64,000 nt of DNA from Pomphorhynchus laevis (GCA_012934845.2 WNNJ02002298.1:1-64000), one strand, 5' to 3'. Positions 18,895 through 30,857 are shown, counted from the stretch's first letter. Numbers and translations: made by a program. Notes: generated by a model not told the origin, from the letters alone.

Positions 18895-21130
18895 TCGTTT
18901 TGCTGCCTACACCTCACTGTCCATCTCAAATCCAAGTCTATCCGATCACGCTCTCGTCAGCAGTGATCTCACTTCAAACCACTCTTCGCTTCACACACCT
19001 AACATCCTACGCCGCCCTTAGTGAAAACTTGACGTCGCCCTTCTCCGCTCCGCTTTACTTCAATCGTCTCTATCTTGACACACAATAACATCATCATCTC
19101 CTCACGATCTTGCCTTTATTTTCGACTCTGAACTCACATCCACTCTCGATCTTCTCTTGCCCTTCGAGCCTCACCCTAACCGTCGCTTGAACCGTACCTC
19201 ATGGTTTGACATCCAATGCCTACTCTCAAAGCGTCGACTACGTCATGTTTTTCGAGTCTATCACCGCTCTCTCAGACGTGATATCCGCTCGCTCACTCCG
19301 TCTCTCTGTGATTCCAATCTTGCTATTCGCCGGTATCATCTTCACCTACTACGTACCAAATGCAACTCCTTCTGACAGCATAAAAACAACACTTCATTAA
19401 ACTCCAAGTCTCTCTGGCATACTTTTAACTCGATCCTTTCTCGCTCCTATTCGTCTTGCAACATCAATCCCCATGATTATTCGTCATTTATTCAGACCAA
19501 AGTATCCTCCTGCTATCTCACAACCCCGTCTTCATTCCGTCTAACGGCTACTCGCCTCGCCTCATCTTCCGGAACTCTTTCATATTCTCCCTATCTCACC
19601 TGCCGAGGTCTCATCTGTCCTCATGTCTTTGCACAACAAAATCTCTCCTGCCAATACCCTCCTACCCATATCCTTAAATCCATATGCTCATCGATATCCC
19701 CTTTCATCACCATCTTGTTTAACTCGTCCATCCGCAGTCGTATCTTTCCATCACACTGGAAATCCGCCATCGCTCATCCCCTCCTTAAGAAACAATTGCT
19801 CGACCGCTCCCTTCCATCTAGCTATCGCCCAATTTCACTCCTCCCTACTATTTCCAAGCTATTAGAGCGCCTAATCTTAATATAGATCATTGTTTATTTA
19901 TCTTTATATAATCTGTACCCTCCTTTTCAATCCGCTTCCGCTCTTATCACCACACAGAAATCGCTTGCGTGAAAATTTATAACTACTTGCTCATTTCTCG
20001 AGACAAGGCTATATTTAGTGTTCTCATCTCCCTCGACCTCGCATCCGCCTTCGGCATTGTCGACCACACCGTCCTCCATTCTCACCTTCGTTATGATTAC
20101 GGATTTCCTCTGCTCCCATCCCAATTTTCTGCGGTGTCCCACAAGGTTCAGTCCTAGGTCCCCTGCTTTTCTCTCTTCTGCTCGGCGATCTATCTCCGTT
20201 TATCAAACCTTACTCCTTTAACGTCATGCAATACGCCAATGACATCCTCATATATGCTCATGCGCCCGCACATCGCATACACGATATCGTAATTTCTGCC
20301 TCCAACTGTCTTTCTTCTATCTACAAACGTCTCTCCCATTTTCGTCTCGTTCTAAACCCAGACAAGTCTAAAATAACGTGAATCCTCCCCTGCCAACCTA
20401 ACATATCCCTTCCCCTGTATCTATTGCATCATCAATCATCCCCGTAGTCCACAATCTCACTTTCTTAGGATTCCATTTCGATGATCACCTTTCCCTTTAA
20501 CCCTTCGTCTGCGACAAGGTCTGCTCGTATAACTTAATTCTCTGTGACATCAGCCGTATCTACCCCCTTATCGATTTCCGCTCTTGTATGTCTCTTCTTT
20601 CATCGCTTCTTTTCCTTAAAATCGATTACTGCCACAGCCTTTTCGCCAATTCTCCAAAATCCATCATCCTATCTCTACAACGCATCATTAACTCCGCTGT
20701 TCGAGTGCTCATACGTCTCCGTCACTTTGACCACACATACACATATCTTGCCCAACTCTCCTGGTCCACCATCCACATCCGCATACAACTCCGCCTTCTC
20801 TTAACTTTTCGTCTCATCGCTGTCGGCTCCCCATCGTACATCAACCTCCTATTCTTAGACGACACTCGTCCTACCTCTCTATTACTGCGTTCCCGTAATT
20901 TCCTCTTACTCTACGTTCCCAACTACTCTAAAAACTACGGTCTCCGATCCTTCCTTGTCGCCGCCCCACTCGCCTGGAATCAGCTTCTACTCGACGTCTA
21001 AAGCGCTCCCTTCTTTATTGCATTCAAATGCCGCCTCTGTACTCACCTCCTAAAAACATGATTTAGATTCTTTTGTTGTTGTGGTAATGTAAGCGTGCGC
21101 CGGCACGCATTTGCCACGTAAAAATATATC
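18895..21130 (+). mobile_element. Family B LINE, decayed ORF2 and 3' end
   Basis: It begins in the endonuclease C-terminus (FAAYTSLSIS near 18900) and continues through the linker (WFDIQCLLSKRRLRH near 19205) and broken RT frames: SLDLASAFGIVDH near 20029, GVPQGSVLGP-like near 20133, and a YADD equivalent changed to YAND near 20230. It reaches a C-terminus with VPNYSKNYGLRSFLVAAPLAWN near 20910. The 3' stem-loop is at 21089-21112. Many frameshifts make this an old copy. Confidence 0.8.
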
Positions 21131-21470
21131 GTTTTTTAATGCTTTCAATTGCTTAGATCCATTTTCAATGGCGATATTTGCGATGTCATTACTGCCTCTA
21201 ATACGTTCATCAAATAGCAATGTCCAAATATAACACAACGATGGTATGCAGACGAAAACTTTTTTGGTTGAATAAAATAACTGGAAAGGGTATGGAGTAT
21301 GCTTTAACAACATAAGACAAAATATGGTTATTTTGCAAACCCCGCAAAGACAATTATTCTTAGACATCAAGGGAACACAGAAACTATTGAAGGATTAAGA
21401 AAATTCAAGTTAAACATGACGGTATTGATATTCTACGATCGGCAATTGGTACAGATAATGGGAAACGTGT
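21131..21470. other. Unassigned stretch between two family B ends
   Basis: No confident coding or RNA signal. A minus-strand frame (21370-21050) is open but matches nothing I recognise, and its end overlaps the B tail. Confidence 0.35.
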
Positions 21471-21905
21471 AGAGATAAAAAATAGATTTATTTTTACGTG
21501 TCAAATGCGTGCTGGTGTACGCTTACCTGACCACGAAGAAAAGAAAGAAAAAACAAAAGTCTAAATAATGTGTTGAGATGGCAACGGAGGATGTATTTGA
21601 ATGTGATAAAAGAGGGAGCGTGGCGGACATCGAGAAGGACTGATTCTAGGCGAGAAGAGCGGCGACGAGAAAGGATCGGAGACCGTAGTTGTTAGAGTAA
21701 TTGGGAACGTGGAGTAAGAGGTAATGACGGGAACGCAGCGATATGAACGATGGGGAGCTGACAGCGATGATACGAAAGGTTACAAGAAGGCGGAGTTTAT
21801 GCGGATGTGGTTGGTGGGCCAGGAGAGTTGTCAAGATATGTAGATGTGTGGTCGAATCGACGGAGACGTAGGAGAAATCGAAGGGCGGTGTTAAATGCCT
21901 CCGGA
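21471..21905 (-). mobile_element. Family B LINE, 3' end only, antisense
   Basis: The minus strand reads the ORF2 C-terminus (LHILTTLLAHQPHPHKL, then VPNYSNNYGLRSFLVAALLA). The family tail follows, with the stem-loop at 21503-21526. It is a strongly 5'-truncated copy with small indels. Confidence 0.8.
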
Positions 21906-22000
21906 CCCACCTCCTCGAAACATGATTTAGATTTTTTAAATTTTTTGTTGTTGTGGTCATGTAAGCATGCGCCGACACGCATTTGCCACGTAAAAATAAT
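21906..22000 (+). mobile_element. Family B LINE tail, plus strand
   Basis: About 95 bp of the B 3' UTR (CATGATTTAGATT, TTGTTGTTGTGGTCATG, stem-loop 21961-21984, ATTTGCCACGTAAAAA). It lies tail-out and back to back with the antisense copy at 21471-21905, giving an inverted pair of 3' ends. Confidence 0.75.
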
Positions 22001-22036
22001 TTTTTTTTAAAAACAATTTTGGCTCACAGACATATT

Positions 22037-22109
22037 CGCCCGATGTGGGGCTTGAACCAATGGCCTTGGGATTAAAATTCCCACACTCTACCGATTGAGC
22101 TAACCAGGT
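22037..22109 (-). pseudogene. tRNA-Lys (TTT) pseudogene
   Basis: This 73-nt sequence aligns along its full length with the intact tRNA-Lys at 26321. The anticodon loop still reads TTTTAAT with a TTT anticodon. The acceptor stem has mismatches (ACCTGGT against ATCGGGC), the D-stem has GAGT for GAGC, and the T-arm is altered (CATTGGTTCAAG). It is probably non-functional but recently derived. Confidence 0.85.
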
Positions 22110-22160
22110 ACAAGAATCTACATGTATATAACGATGTTACACATCTAAAAGCATATTTTG

Positions 22161-22365
22161 CATGTCCAATAATGATCTTACATGTCCAACAATATCTCTT
22201 ACATGTCCAACAAAAATCGCCCTATCATATCTTCAAACAGACTATTACAAACCAACATCAACTATCGCATTTCCGTCAGTAATTGTAGAGTTACTCAAAA
22301 GTTATTTGTGTTGGTAATGGCTGAAAATAAGGTTATGTCGACATGGACATAAGGTTATGTCGACA
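22161..22365. repeat. Short direct repeats upstream of the LTR element
   Basis: CATGTCCAAYAA occurs three times at about 20-bp spacing (22161, 22181, 22202). AAGGTTATGTCGACA occurs twice (22329 and 22351). No function is assigned. They lie between the tRNA pseudogene and the left LTR. Confidence 0.7.
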
Positions 22366-22395
22366 GCTTCTTTACTAAGTTATACCTTATTACAA

Positions 22396-22478
22396 TGATT
22401 TTCTATTAACTAATCTGTATTGTGTTGTTTTAGATTGATTTTGATAAAGCTTATCTTGGAAAGCTCTCTTTTATTACA
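22396..22478 (+). repeat. Left LTR, 83 bp
   Basis: Starts TGATTTTC and ends TTTATTACA (TG...CA). It matches the right LTR at 81 of 83 positions. This is very short for a Ty3-type LTR. Confidence 0.9.
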
Positions 22479-22479
22479 A

Positions 22480-22494
22480 TTTATCAAAATCAAT
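22480..22494 (+). promoter_or_regulatory. Candidate self-primer binding site
   Basis: The 15 bases starting one base after the LTR are the exact reverse complement of LTR positions 22434-22448 (ATTGATTTTGATAAA). In Tf1/sushi-type elements the primer is the folded 5' end of the element's own RNA paired to such a site. The gag start codon at 22493 overlaps it. Whether transcription starts near 22434 is inferred. Confidence 0.65.
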
Positions 22495-25400
22495 GGAGAA
22501 GTTCTTGAAGCCTCAAATATTTGCAAGCGATCCTGATAGCAGTTCTTCCTCTCAAGAATGGTCTCATTGGAAGTCAAAATTTCAATCGTTTATTTCTTGT
22601 TTGGATAGCCCATCTGATGCGCAACAACTTTCTTTGTTGGTAAATCTGTTATCGACGCGATTATACTTGCCGATTTCAAAATGTACAACTTTTGTGGAGG
22701 CTGTCTTTATACTCGATGGTATACTGCTCCATCCAATCAACTCAGTTTTTGCTCGGTATAAACTTCACAGTTCAACACAAACCGACAATCAGACGTTGTC
22801 GCAGTATGTTCGTCAATTGGAGGCGCTTGCGGATGAATGCGATTTCAAAGATGTGGTTGCATTAGAGAATAGAAAACAGCATATTCTTGATTCTTTCGTA
22901 CAGGGCATCCGATCGTCGTACATTCGCCAGCGACTGTTGGAAAATAAAGCCAACTCGCTCGAAGAAATGTTGACACTTGCATACGCGTTAGAATCCGCAC
23001 AAGTTCAATCCGATCAATTTCGCACAACTGAAAATCAAAGCGACATATCGCTAAATCATTCATCGTCGGCATCGATTAACAAAATCGAAATTCGTCCTTC
23101 AAACACTAAAGAATCGGTATTACACACGAATCAACTTAATTGTTACTTTTGTGGTCGAGCTCGTCATTATCGCACTGCTTGTCCTGCTAAAAATGCTACT
23201 TGCTATCAATGTGGAAAAAAAGGACATTTTGCATCAGTGTGTAAGTCATCGAAAACTTCGCATATCACTGCGACCCTGGAATGCCTTTCGTCTCGCATCT
23301 CTCCACGTTTGTCAAATCAACTGATGAAATGCACTGAGACAGTAGAAATTCAATCTCAACAAATTGTGGCACTTATTGATACTGGTAGCACGCACAATTT
23401 TATCGATTCTTCGACTGTACACTTATTAAATCTTTCAAAATTGAAGTGCAATGAACACGTAGTAATGGCTACGAAATCAACAACTAAGCAAATCACCGAA
23501 TATTGTATCGTAGATATGGTTTTTAATGGAATCTCATATAAAACTGTAAAGTTTTTCGCGATGGATAGATTATGTTTTCCGGTAATTATTGGTCTCGATT
23601 TTTTGTCAAAATTGAAATCTCTTACTTTAAATTTTAATGGACAGTCATCATCGGTGCAAATCAATCACATTCAGTCTGCCAAACTAGAAGCTCCTGACCT
23701 ATTTCCTAATCTGCCTTCAAATGTAAAACCCATTGCATCAAAATCTAGACGTTATAATTATGATGATCTCGGTTTTATACGAAAGGAGATTCAAAATTTG
23801 CAAAACGATGGAATAATTGAGCAAAGCAGATCACCGTGGAGATCTCAAGTACTTGTCGTTCGTTCTCAGCTTCACAAGCCACGAATGGTTATAGATTATT
23901 CCCGTACAATCAATTACTATACTCAATTAGACGCATACCCCTTACCGAATATTCAAGCGATTATAGACAGGGTATCGACTTTTAAAGTTTTTTCAAGACT
24001 TGATTTATCGTCTGCCTATCATCAAGTATCTATTCGAAAGCAAGATAGACCGTACACAGCCTTTGAAGCCAATGGACGTCTGTGGCAATTTTGTCGATTG
24101 CCCTTCGGTATTACTAATGCTGTTCCCTGTTTTCAACGACTGATGGATTCAGTTATCGAAGAAAAGAATTTGACGGGAACATATGCTTATCTAGATGACA
24201 TTATAATTTGCGGTAATACTGTCGAAGAACATAACGAACGTCTAAATTGTTTCATGAAAATTGCCAATTCGCTAAATCTGACAATTTCAAAGCAAAAGTC
24301 TGAATACCAATTAGAAACGATTTGTTTTTTGGGCTACTTAATTTCGCAAGGCACTATCCGTCCTGACCCTAGCAGAGTTAAACCACTAATGGAGATGCAA
24401 AATCCACACGATCAGAAGTCGTTAAAAAGTATGTGTGGAATGTTCGCTCATTATGCAAAGTGGATCGAGAACTTTTCACTCAAAATTAAGCCTCTATTAA
24501 ATGTTATTTTGTTTCCACTCAATGATGAAGTGACATGTGCGATAAAAAATCTTAAAAACGATATTGCATCTGCATCACTTGCAGCTATTGACCCTTATAA
24601 AGAATTTGTCGTTGAGACCGATGCATCGAATTGTGCTATTGGTGCTATACTAAGTCAAGATTCTCGACCTGTTGCGTTTTTCTCCCGATCGCTTTCAAAC
24701 TCACAACGAAAACAATCAGCTATAGAACTAGAGGCAATGGCAGTTGTCGAAAGCGTTCGATATTGGAGACACCATCTCACAAATCGTCCTTTTAAGTTAA
24801 TAACAGATCAAAGATCTGTTAGCATGATGTTTGGAAATCATAAATGCAGCAAAATCAAAGCTGATAAATTTGCACGTTGGAAGATTGAATTGTCACCTTA
24901 TCGCTTCGACATTATTTACAGACCCGGATCGCAGAATGAATGTGCGGACGCCCTGTCACGAGATAATGCAATTTTGTGCAATGCTAATGTCTCCCATTTG
25001 TATCAATTACATGATAAACTCTGCCATGCCGGTATAATCCGTTTGCACCATTACGTTAAAACGATGAATTTACCATATGGAATAGACGATATTCGCGAGA
25101 TGGTTGGAAAATGTAAAATATGCCGTCGTCTTAAACCTCGCTTTTATCAACCAGCAGCAATGGGACAGCTAGTCAAGGCCACTAGACCATTTGAAAGGCT
25201 GAATATCGATTTCAAAGGTCCTATGCCTTCAAACAATGAAAACATTTATGCCTTGTGTATCATCGATGAATATTCAAGGTTCCCATTCGTATTTCCCTGC
25301 AGAGATATGTCGTCTATCACTGTAATCAAGTGCTGAAGTCGCTATTTTGCATGTTCGGTCCTCCAGCTTACATACACAGCGATCGTGGAAAATCCTTTAT

Positions 25401-26106
25401 GTCAAACGAACTACGAGAATTTTTGTTTTCACATGGTACTGCACAGAGTCATTCGAGTGCTTATCATCCACAGGGAAACGGACTTGTCGAACGATACAAT
25501 GGGATCATTTGGTCGTCTATAACAGCTTCGTTGGAATCGTGCAATTTGCCTATAGAAAATTGGCAGGATATGTTACCTCAAGCGCTCAATGCAGTTCGTA
25601 GTTTACTCTCGACCAGTACCAATTTTACACCACATGAACGAATGTTTGGTTTTCAGCGTCGAATGATAAATATCAATGATTTGCCACATTGGCTTATTCC
25701 AAATTCATCTGTTTGGATGAAGAATGATAGAGCTGGCAAATATGACAATAAAGTTGATGAAGCTATTGTGATAGCATCCAATCCTTATTATAGTCGTGTC
25801 TCTAGAGATGATGGAAAGATCGTGACTGTTTCAAATAGTAAATTAGCACAAGGAGAAGGATCCATCGAAACAAACGAAAATAACCCTGAAGCGTCTATCA
25901 ACGATTTTTATCGGGATACCAGCAATGTACATTCGCAAAATTCGATCGACACATGTTCTCAAAATGACGAGTGTACCGAGAATATAAATCGCTTAGACGA
26001 CAATCATACAACTTGCAAACCGACGCGACAGAGACGACTACCTTCGTATTTACGCGACTACGAAGTTGAGCTACATTCAATAGAAAAAGGCGAGAAGAAT
26101 GATATA

Positions 26107-26189
26107 TGATTTTCTATTAACTAATCTGTATTGTGTTGTTTTAGATTGATTTTGATAAAGCTTATCTTGGAAAGCTCCCATTTATTACA
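26107..26189 (+). repeat. Right LTR, 83 bp
   Basis: Same ends as the left LTR, and the 15-base self-complementary word is kept at 26145-26159. The stop of the pol frame lies at its first bases. Confidence 0.9.
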
Positions 26190-26320
26190 TTATATAATGC
26201 CTAATTGAAGGTAGCTATCTATTTTGACATGCAAGGAATGACGAATATTGAAAACATCATTACATATACAGAATAATAATAAAAAAGATTATATAAATTT
26301 AACAGAACATGTTGCCAATC

Positions 26321-26393
26321 GCCCGGTTAGCTCAATCGGTAGAGCGTGGGACTTTTAATCCCAAGGCCGTGGGTTCGAGCCCCACATCGGGCG
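26321..26393 (+). tRNA. tRNA-Lys(UUU): tRNA-Lys (TTT anticodon)
   Basis: A complete cloverleaf. The acceptor GCCCGGT pairs with ATCGGGC and the discriminator is G. The D-arm is GCTC/GAGC, the anticodon stem TGGGA/TCCCA encloses loop CTTTTAA, and the T-arm is GTGGG TTCGAGC CCCAC. A box (TAGCTCAATCGG) and B box (GGTTCGAGCCC) are present. A TTTT run about 24 nt downstream can act as the pol III terminator. There is no intron and no encoded CCA. It lies 131 bp right of the LTR element and faces away from it. Confidence 0.95.
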
Positions 26394-26429
26394 AAATATG
26401 CAAAGGCCAAAATTAATTTTAAAATGTAT

Positions 26430-26590
26430 ATTTATTCTTTTAAACTTCTTGCATAAAAAATTTCTCCTTCAGCATGTAGATTTTCCTACTTGTTCACCAC
26501 TTTCCCAATCACCAAAACTGAATCTTATCTTGTCTCTATCGATCAATGATGTTCAAAATTTGTATGATTGTCCTTTTATCGGCAATAATA
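26430..26590 (+). mobile_element. LINE endonuclease fragment
   Basis: Reads LQHVDFPTCSPLSQSPK then LSINDVQNLYDCPFIG, the segment before the SDH motif. It is the same repeat as the minus-strand copy at 18730-18880, about 140 bp at high identity. It directly abuts an antisense B tail. Confidence 0.7.
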
Positions 26591-26649
26591 ATACAAATTT
26601 ATTTAACGTAGCAAATGCGTACCAGCTACACGCTAACAAATCCGCTAAC

Positions 26650-29560
26650 AAAAAATGAAAAAGTCAAGCAGATTAATTGTTATAGTGGGATCGGATTTGG
26701 CGATTAAAGCACTGCAGGGAAGTTGATTGGTGTGTATGAATAGGCAGATGATTCCACGATAGAGGAGCAGCCACCAGGAAGGAGCCGAGTCCAAAGGAGA
26801 TAGAGTAGTTTGGGACATAAAAAAGCAGGGAATTACAGGAACGCAAGGAACAGTAAACAGGACGAGAATTATCAAGAAAAGGAAGGTTGAGAAATGAAGG
26901 GGTATGAAAAGTTACAAGGCGGAAAGCAACGAGAAGAAGACGAATTTGAACACGACAATAAATTGTAGGCAATCGAGAGAAGCAAGATGGTAGGATGTAT
27001 GATCAAAACGACGAAGACGGAGGAGAATTCGGACGCTGCGTTGACGATGCGTTGTAGGGGAAGAAGAGTGGATCTAGTTGAGTTGGAAAATAGACTAAGA
27101 CAATAATCGAGTATAGAAAAAAGGAGAGAAGATATGAGAGCCATACAAGAAGGAAAATCGATCAATCTACGAACTTGACGGAGGTTGCGGAGTATCAAGG
27201 TAGGTAGATAAGCGTACTTTATCTCTAACGAAAGGTTTAAGTGAAAGTCGGTTGTCGAAATAGAAGCCTAGGAAAACGAGATTATCAACGATAGGAAGAT
27301 TTGTAGAATTTAATGATACGGAGGGAGGTTCGAAGCCGAGGCGTCGAGGTAGGATACATGATTTTGTATTATCAGGATTTAGAGAAAGGCGAAGGGAAGA
27401 AAGATGATTGAAAATTGAGACAAGACAGTCGGAAGCAGAAACACTAAGATCGTGAATACGATAAACAGGTGCATGAGCATAGATGAGAATGTCATCAGCA
27501 TATTGCATAACATGGAAGTTGAATTTATGAGAAATCGAAGACAAATCACCGAGAAGAAGAAGAGAGAAAATCATATGGCCTAATACTGAGCCTTGTGGAA
27601 CACCGGACGGAATGGACGAAGGATGGGAGTGAGAAGAGTTAGAATAGACGCGAAATGTACGGTTTGATAGATATGAAGAAAACCATTATACAGTGGGTAA
27701 AGAGAAGCCATAATCATGACGAAGGCGATGGAGAAGAATCGAGTGATCGACGATGTCAAAAGCAGACGATAGATCAAGAGAAACTATGACACTACATAAT
27801 TTATGATCGCGCGATATGAGTAAGTCGTTATAAACTTTAAGACAGGCAATTTTGGTAGAGTAATTAGAGCGAAAAGCGGCTTGGAATGTAGGAAATAAGT
27901 TGGAGGAAAATAGATATGTGTTAACTTGCATGAGAACGAGACGCTCCAGGAGTTTAGAGAGGGTTGGGAGAAGTGAAATAGGACGGTACGAAGATGGTAG
28001 TAAGGAGTAGAGAGATTGTTTTTTGATGAGAGGACGAACAGTGGCGCATTTCCAGATGGAAGGAAATGTACGACTACGGATGGACGAATTGAACAATGTG
28101 GTTAGGAAGCGTGAGATAGAGGAGCAGATATTTTTAAGCAATTGGGTAGGAATTGGGCCAGAAGGAGATATTTTATTAGGTACTGACAGCAGAACCGAAG
28201 AAACTTCATCAGACGAAACGGGAAGAAGGTGGAATAGTTCTGGGAGGGAAGTATTTAAAGAGAAGAGTGGGTACAAGGGGGCTACGAGTAGTAGGGAGAG
28301 TAAATTAGATAGCTTAGTTTGTAGATAAGAAAAAAATTCATCAGGATTTATATTACAAGAAGTAGGTGATCGTGAAAGAATTGTTTAATATTTTCCAATA
28401 AGATTTAGAGTTGGAAGATGACTCGAGTTGATTTCGCTAAAAGATAGTACGTTTAGTAGTATAAGAATGAGATGTGAACGGCGTAAAGAAATTTGAATCA
28501 CGGAGATTTGGAGTGAGTTGGGAGAACGTTTAAGAAAGCGATTAAACACAAGAAAAGAGTGACAGAGTCGACGCTTAGAAAGACTATAGTAAGAACCGAA
28601 CCACGGAGCATGGCACAAGCGCTGAGAACGTCGGATTTTACCAGGCAGAAGTTTATTGAGTATCGACGTAAGTGCAGAATCAAACATAATGCAGAGATCA
28701 TAGGGAGAGAGATAGTTAAGAGGAAGTGAAAATAGTGAAGAATTGAGTAATGCTGTGCAGATAATAGGGATATCGGGAAGTTTCCAGTGTCGACTTAGTG
28801 AATAATGGTGGAGGCGAATAAGGAGGATGGGGACGAGTAAGAGCGATAAGGAAATGATCGGACAAACCAGGATCAGTAATTGTCAAGGAGGTATAGTCAT
28901 TGAAGTAGTAAGGAACATCAATGATGTCTTGAGCACCGCCGAGAATATGATTTGGGATTGTTGAAAGTAATTTATAGTTAAAATCAGAAACACAGATTAG
29001 TTAAAGTGATAGAGTCAGTGTCATCCGGACGATGAAGACGAATGTTAAAAGTCACCGAGAACAAATGAAGGAGTATAAGACGATGAACAGTGAGAAAGAA
29101 GATCTGCAAGCTCGCTAAGGACCTTACGTAAGGGGTCAGCTGAGCCTGGACGGTATACAATCACAAGTTCAAGATGAAAAGGAGTTGATGATCTGCATAT
29201 GAGTAATTCGAACGATGTGTAACGGATGTTAGCATTAATTTTACGTAGAGACGTTGGGTGACGAGCAATGGCAACGATACCGCCATGGTTAGAAGCAGTA
29301 TATGTGGAGGAGACAATTGAACGAGCTGATTCAACTAAAGAACAACCAGAGCGACATAGACGACGAATAGCAAGATCGTCGGAGTCACAATGCCAGGATT
29401 CGGTAATGCAGAGAATATCGATAGATAATTGATCGAAGATATCAAGGAGCATATCAGCTTTATGAAGAATGGAGCGAATGTTGAATAGACTAAGACGAAA
29501 AGTATGCTTAGGAGCGAGATCGACTAGCGAAGAAGACAAGGGGGAGAGATGGGACGCCAT
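26650..29560 (-). pseudogene. Family B ORF2 (endonuclease plus reverse transcriptase), broken
   Basis: Endonuclease from 29560: FRLSLFNIRSILHKADM, ILCITESWHCDSDDLAI, SNHGGIVAIARHPTS, FVLGDF; then a degraded linker with PWFGSYYSLSKRRLCHS. RT: VPNKISPSGPIPTQLLKN, RPLIKKQSL, SYRPISLLPTLSKLLERL, motif A VSLDLSSAFDIVDHS near 27740, motif B near 27600, motif C VMQYADDILIYAHAP near 27500, then the thumb to about 26660. There are at least six frame changes. It is very similar to the copy at 42700-45171. Confidence 0.8.
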
Positions 29561-29579
29561 CGAATTTTTGGCCTTGTGT

Positions 29580-30816
29580 GTACAACGTGAAAATTTCCAT
29601 TGATTTGACGTATAGATAAGGATGACTCGCCGTTTGTTTCACGTCGATGTTTCTTAATGCGAGCTAAATTGAGCTGGGCAATATCATAAGGAGAGCGGTC
29701 AGGAAATATACGACCATTAGATGAAGTGGTAAGAAGTTTAAAACGTTGGGAGAGTATCGAAGAGGCATGCGAACTATGTCGAAAACGATTTTTAAGAGTG
29801 GAGGACTGAGATGATTGGATTTAGTGGATTTGTTTAAACGAATTAAGGATACAGGAGCGATATTATTGAAGAGGGATAGGTTATCATTAGGAAGAATGGT
29901 TGCTAGGATATACCTGAAAGCAGATACATCATCATCGAGGCGAGATTGTTGAGAAGCAGATTCGGAAAGCCTTAAGTTTGATATGATAATACCGCGATCG
30001 CGCGAAGGAAAACGATTTCGTGGAAGTTGTGTACGGACATAGCTGGTAGGTTTAGAAGCAGATGAGCAGATAGAAGTTGAAATGACAGGGGTGCTTGAAA
30101 GCGAATTAATATTGGTTGGAGCAAGTGTGACAGGAGCAGGATGTTGAATCGGTTGATCAGAGATGTGACTGGATATGATTTTGAAGGTAGGATGTAAATT
30201 ATTGGAAAGTGATATGTGGGAGGTAGAGTAAGGAGAATTAAGATAGGTTGGATGATGTGTAACATGAGTGGAGGTAGAATCGGTTGATCGGAGATGTTAC
30301 TGGATATGATTTTTACGGAATGATGTAAATTATTGAGAAGTGTTACGAGGGAGGTAGAGTAAGGAGTACGTGAAGAGGATAAAGTAGTTTGAGATTTATT
30401 TAGATTGGGGAGGAATAGAAAAGAGGATGTACGAGATGAAAAGCTTTATCGTTAGCATTGTTAGAATGAGGAAGATGAATGGAAGTTTGATTCGTAGTTG
30501 AACGAGGAGTGTGTGAGAGAGTAGGTTCAATAATGGGATTATAAGATGCGAAGTCAGGTGTTGACGCGATGGAAACATCTAAAACAGTATTGGTATGAGT
30601 GATCGTGTGTGATACAGAAGTAGAGGAGCAGGATAACTGTAGTAGTCGTACTGATGTACAAAAACCGGATGTGAACTGTTTACGTTTATACACCGAGCGG
30701 TTGGATATTTTAACACGAACAAGTGTCCATACATCACAATCGTTGGAATCGCATCCAAATTCAAAACTGTTATAACCATCATTACATTCCGATGTAGAAG
30801 ATGCTTGACATGACAT
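29580..30816 (-). pseudogene. Family B ORF1, broken
   Basis: Starts at an ATG at 30816. FGCDSNDCDVWTLVRV then FTSGFCTSV resembles the zinc-like module of family A ORF1. A long Ser/Thr/Pro-rich stretch follows (about 30750-30000), and then a degraded C-terminal block near 29990-29700. Frames change several times. The end overlaps the ORF2 start near 29560. Confidence 0.65.
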
Positions 30817-30857
30817 TTTATCGAGAGATTGAGCTTAATCCGCGAGCGTTGCGAGCG

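Larger units (their letters stand above)
22396..26189 (+). mobile_element. Ty3-type LTR retrotransposon with very short LTRs, nearly whole
   Basis: Two 83-bp LTRs flank a gag-pol region (about 22493-26106). Parts in order: gag-like domain; two CCHC zinc knuckles (CYFCGRARHYRTAC and CYQCGKKGHFASVC); aspartic protease (ALIDTGSTHNFID); RT (FSRLDLSSAYHQV, YAYLDDIIICG); RNase H (VETDASNCAIGAIL); integrase with zinc-binding region (CKICRRLKP) and core (NIDFKGP, HSDRGKSF, GLVERYNG). The arrangement is a single gag-pol reading frame with about one break. The LTRs differ at 2 of 83 positions, so it is fairly young. No clear target-site duplication is visible. A purine-rich tract precedes the right LTR. 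No tRNA-type primer site is present, but a self-complementary site is. Confidence 0.9.
26598..30850 (-). mobile_element. Family B LINE, longest copy, antisense
   Basis: This runs from the 5' leader near 30850 (GCTCGCAACGCTCGCGG) through ORF1 and ORF2 to the 3' stem-loop at 26613-26637. All domains are present in order but interrupted by many small indels. A 20-bp repeat array lies directly at its 5' side (30858-31077), probably as promoter monomers. It has both ORFs and both ends, so it serves as the structural reference for the family here. Confidence 0.85.

Noticed and set aside
20018-20221. Short overlapping frames near 20 kb as separate small genes
   Set aside because: They are frame-shifted slices of the decayed family B RT.
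22480-22500. A tRNA-Lys primer binding site for the LTR element next to tRNA-Lys genes
   Set aside because: The expected complement of the tRNA 3' end (TGGCGCCCGATG) is absent after the LTR. The self-complementary 15 bases explain the site better.
22396-26189. A target-site duplication around the LTR element
   Set aside because: The five bases outside the LTRs (TACAA and TTATA) do not match, so I do not claim one.
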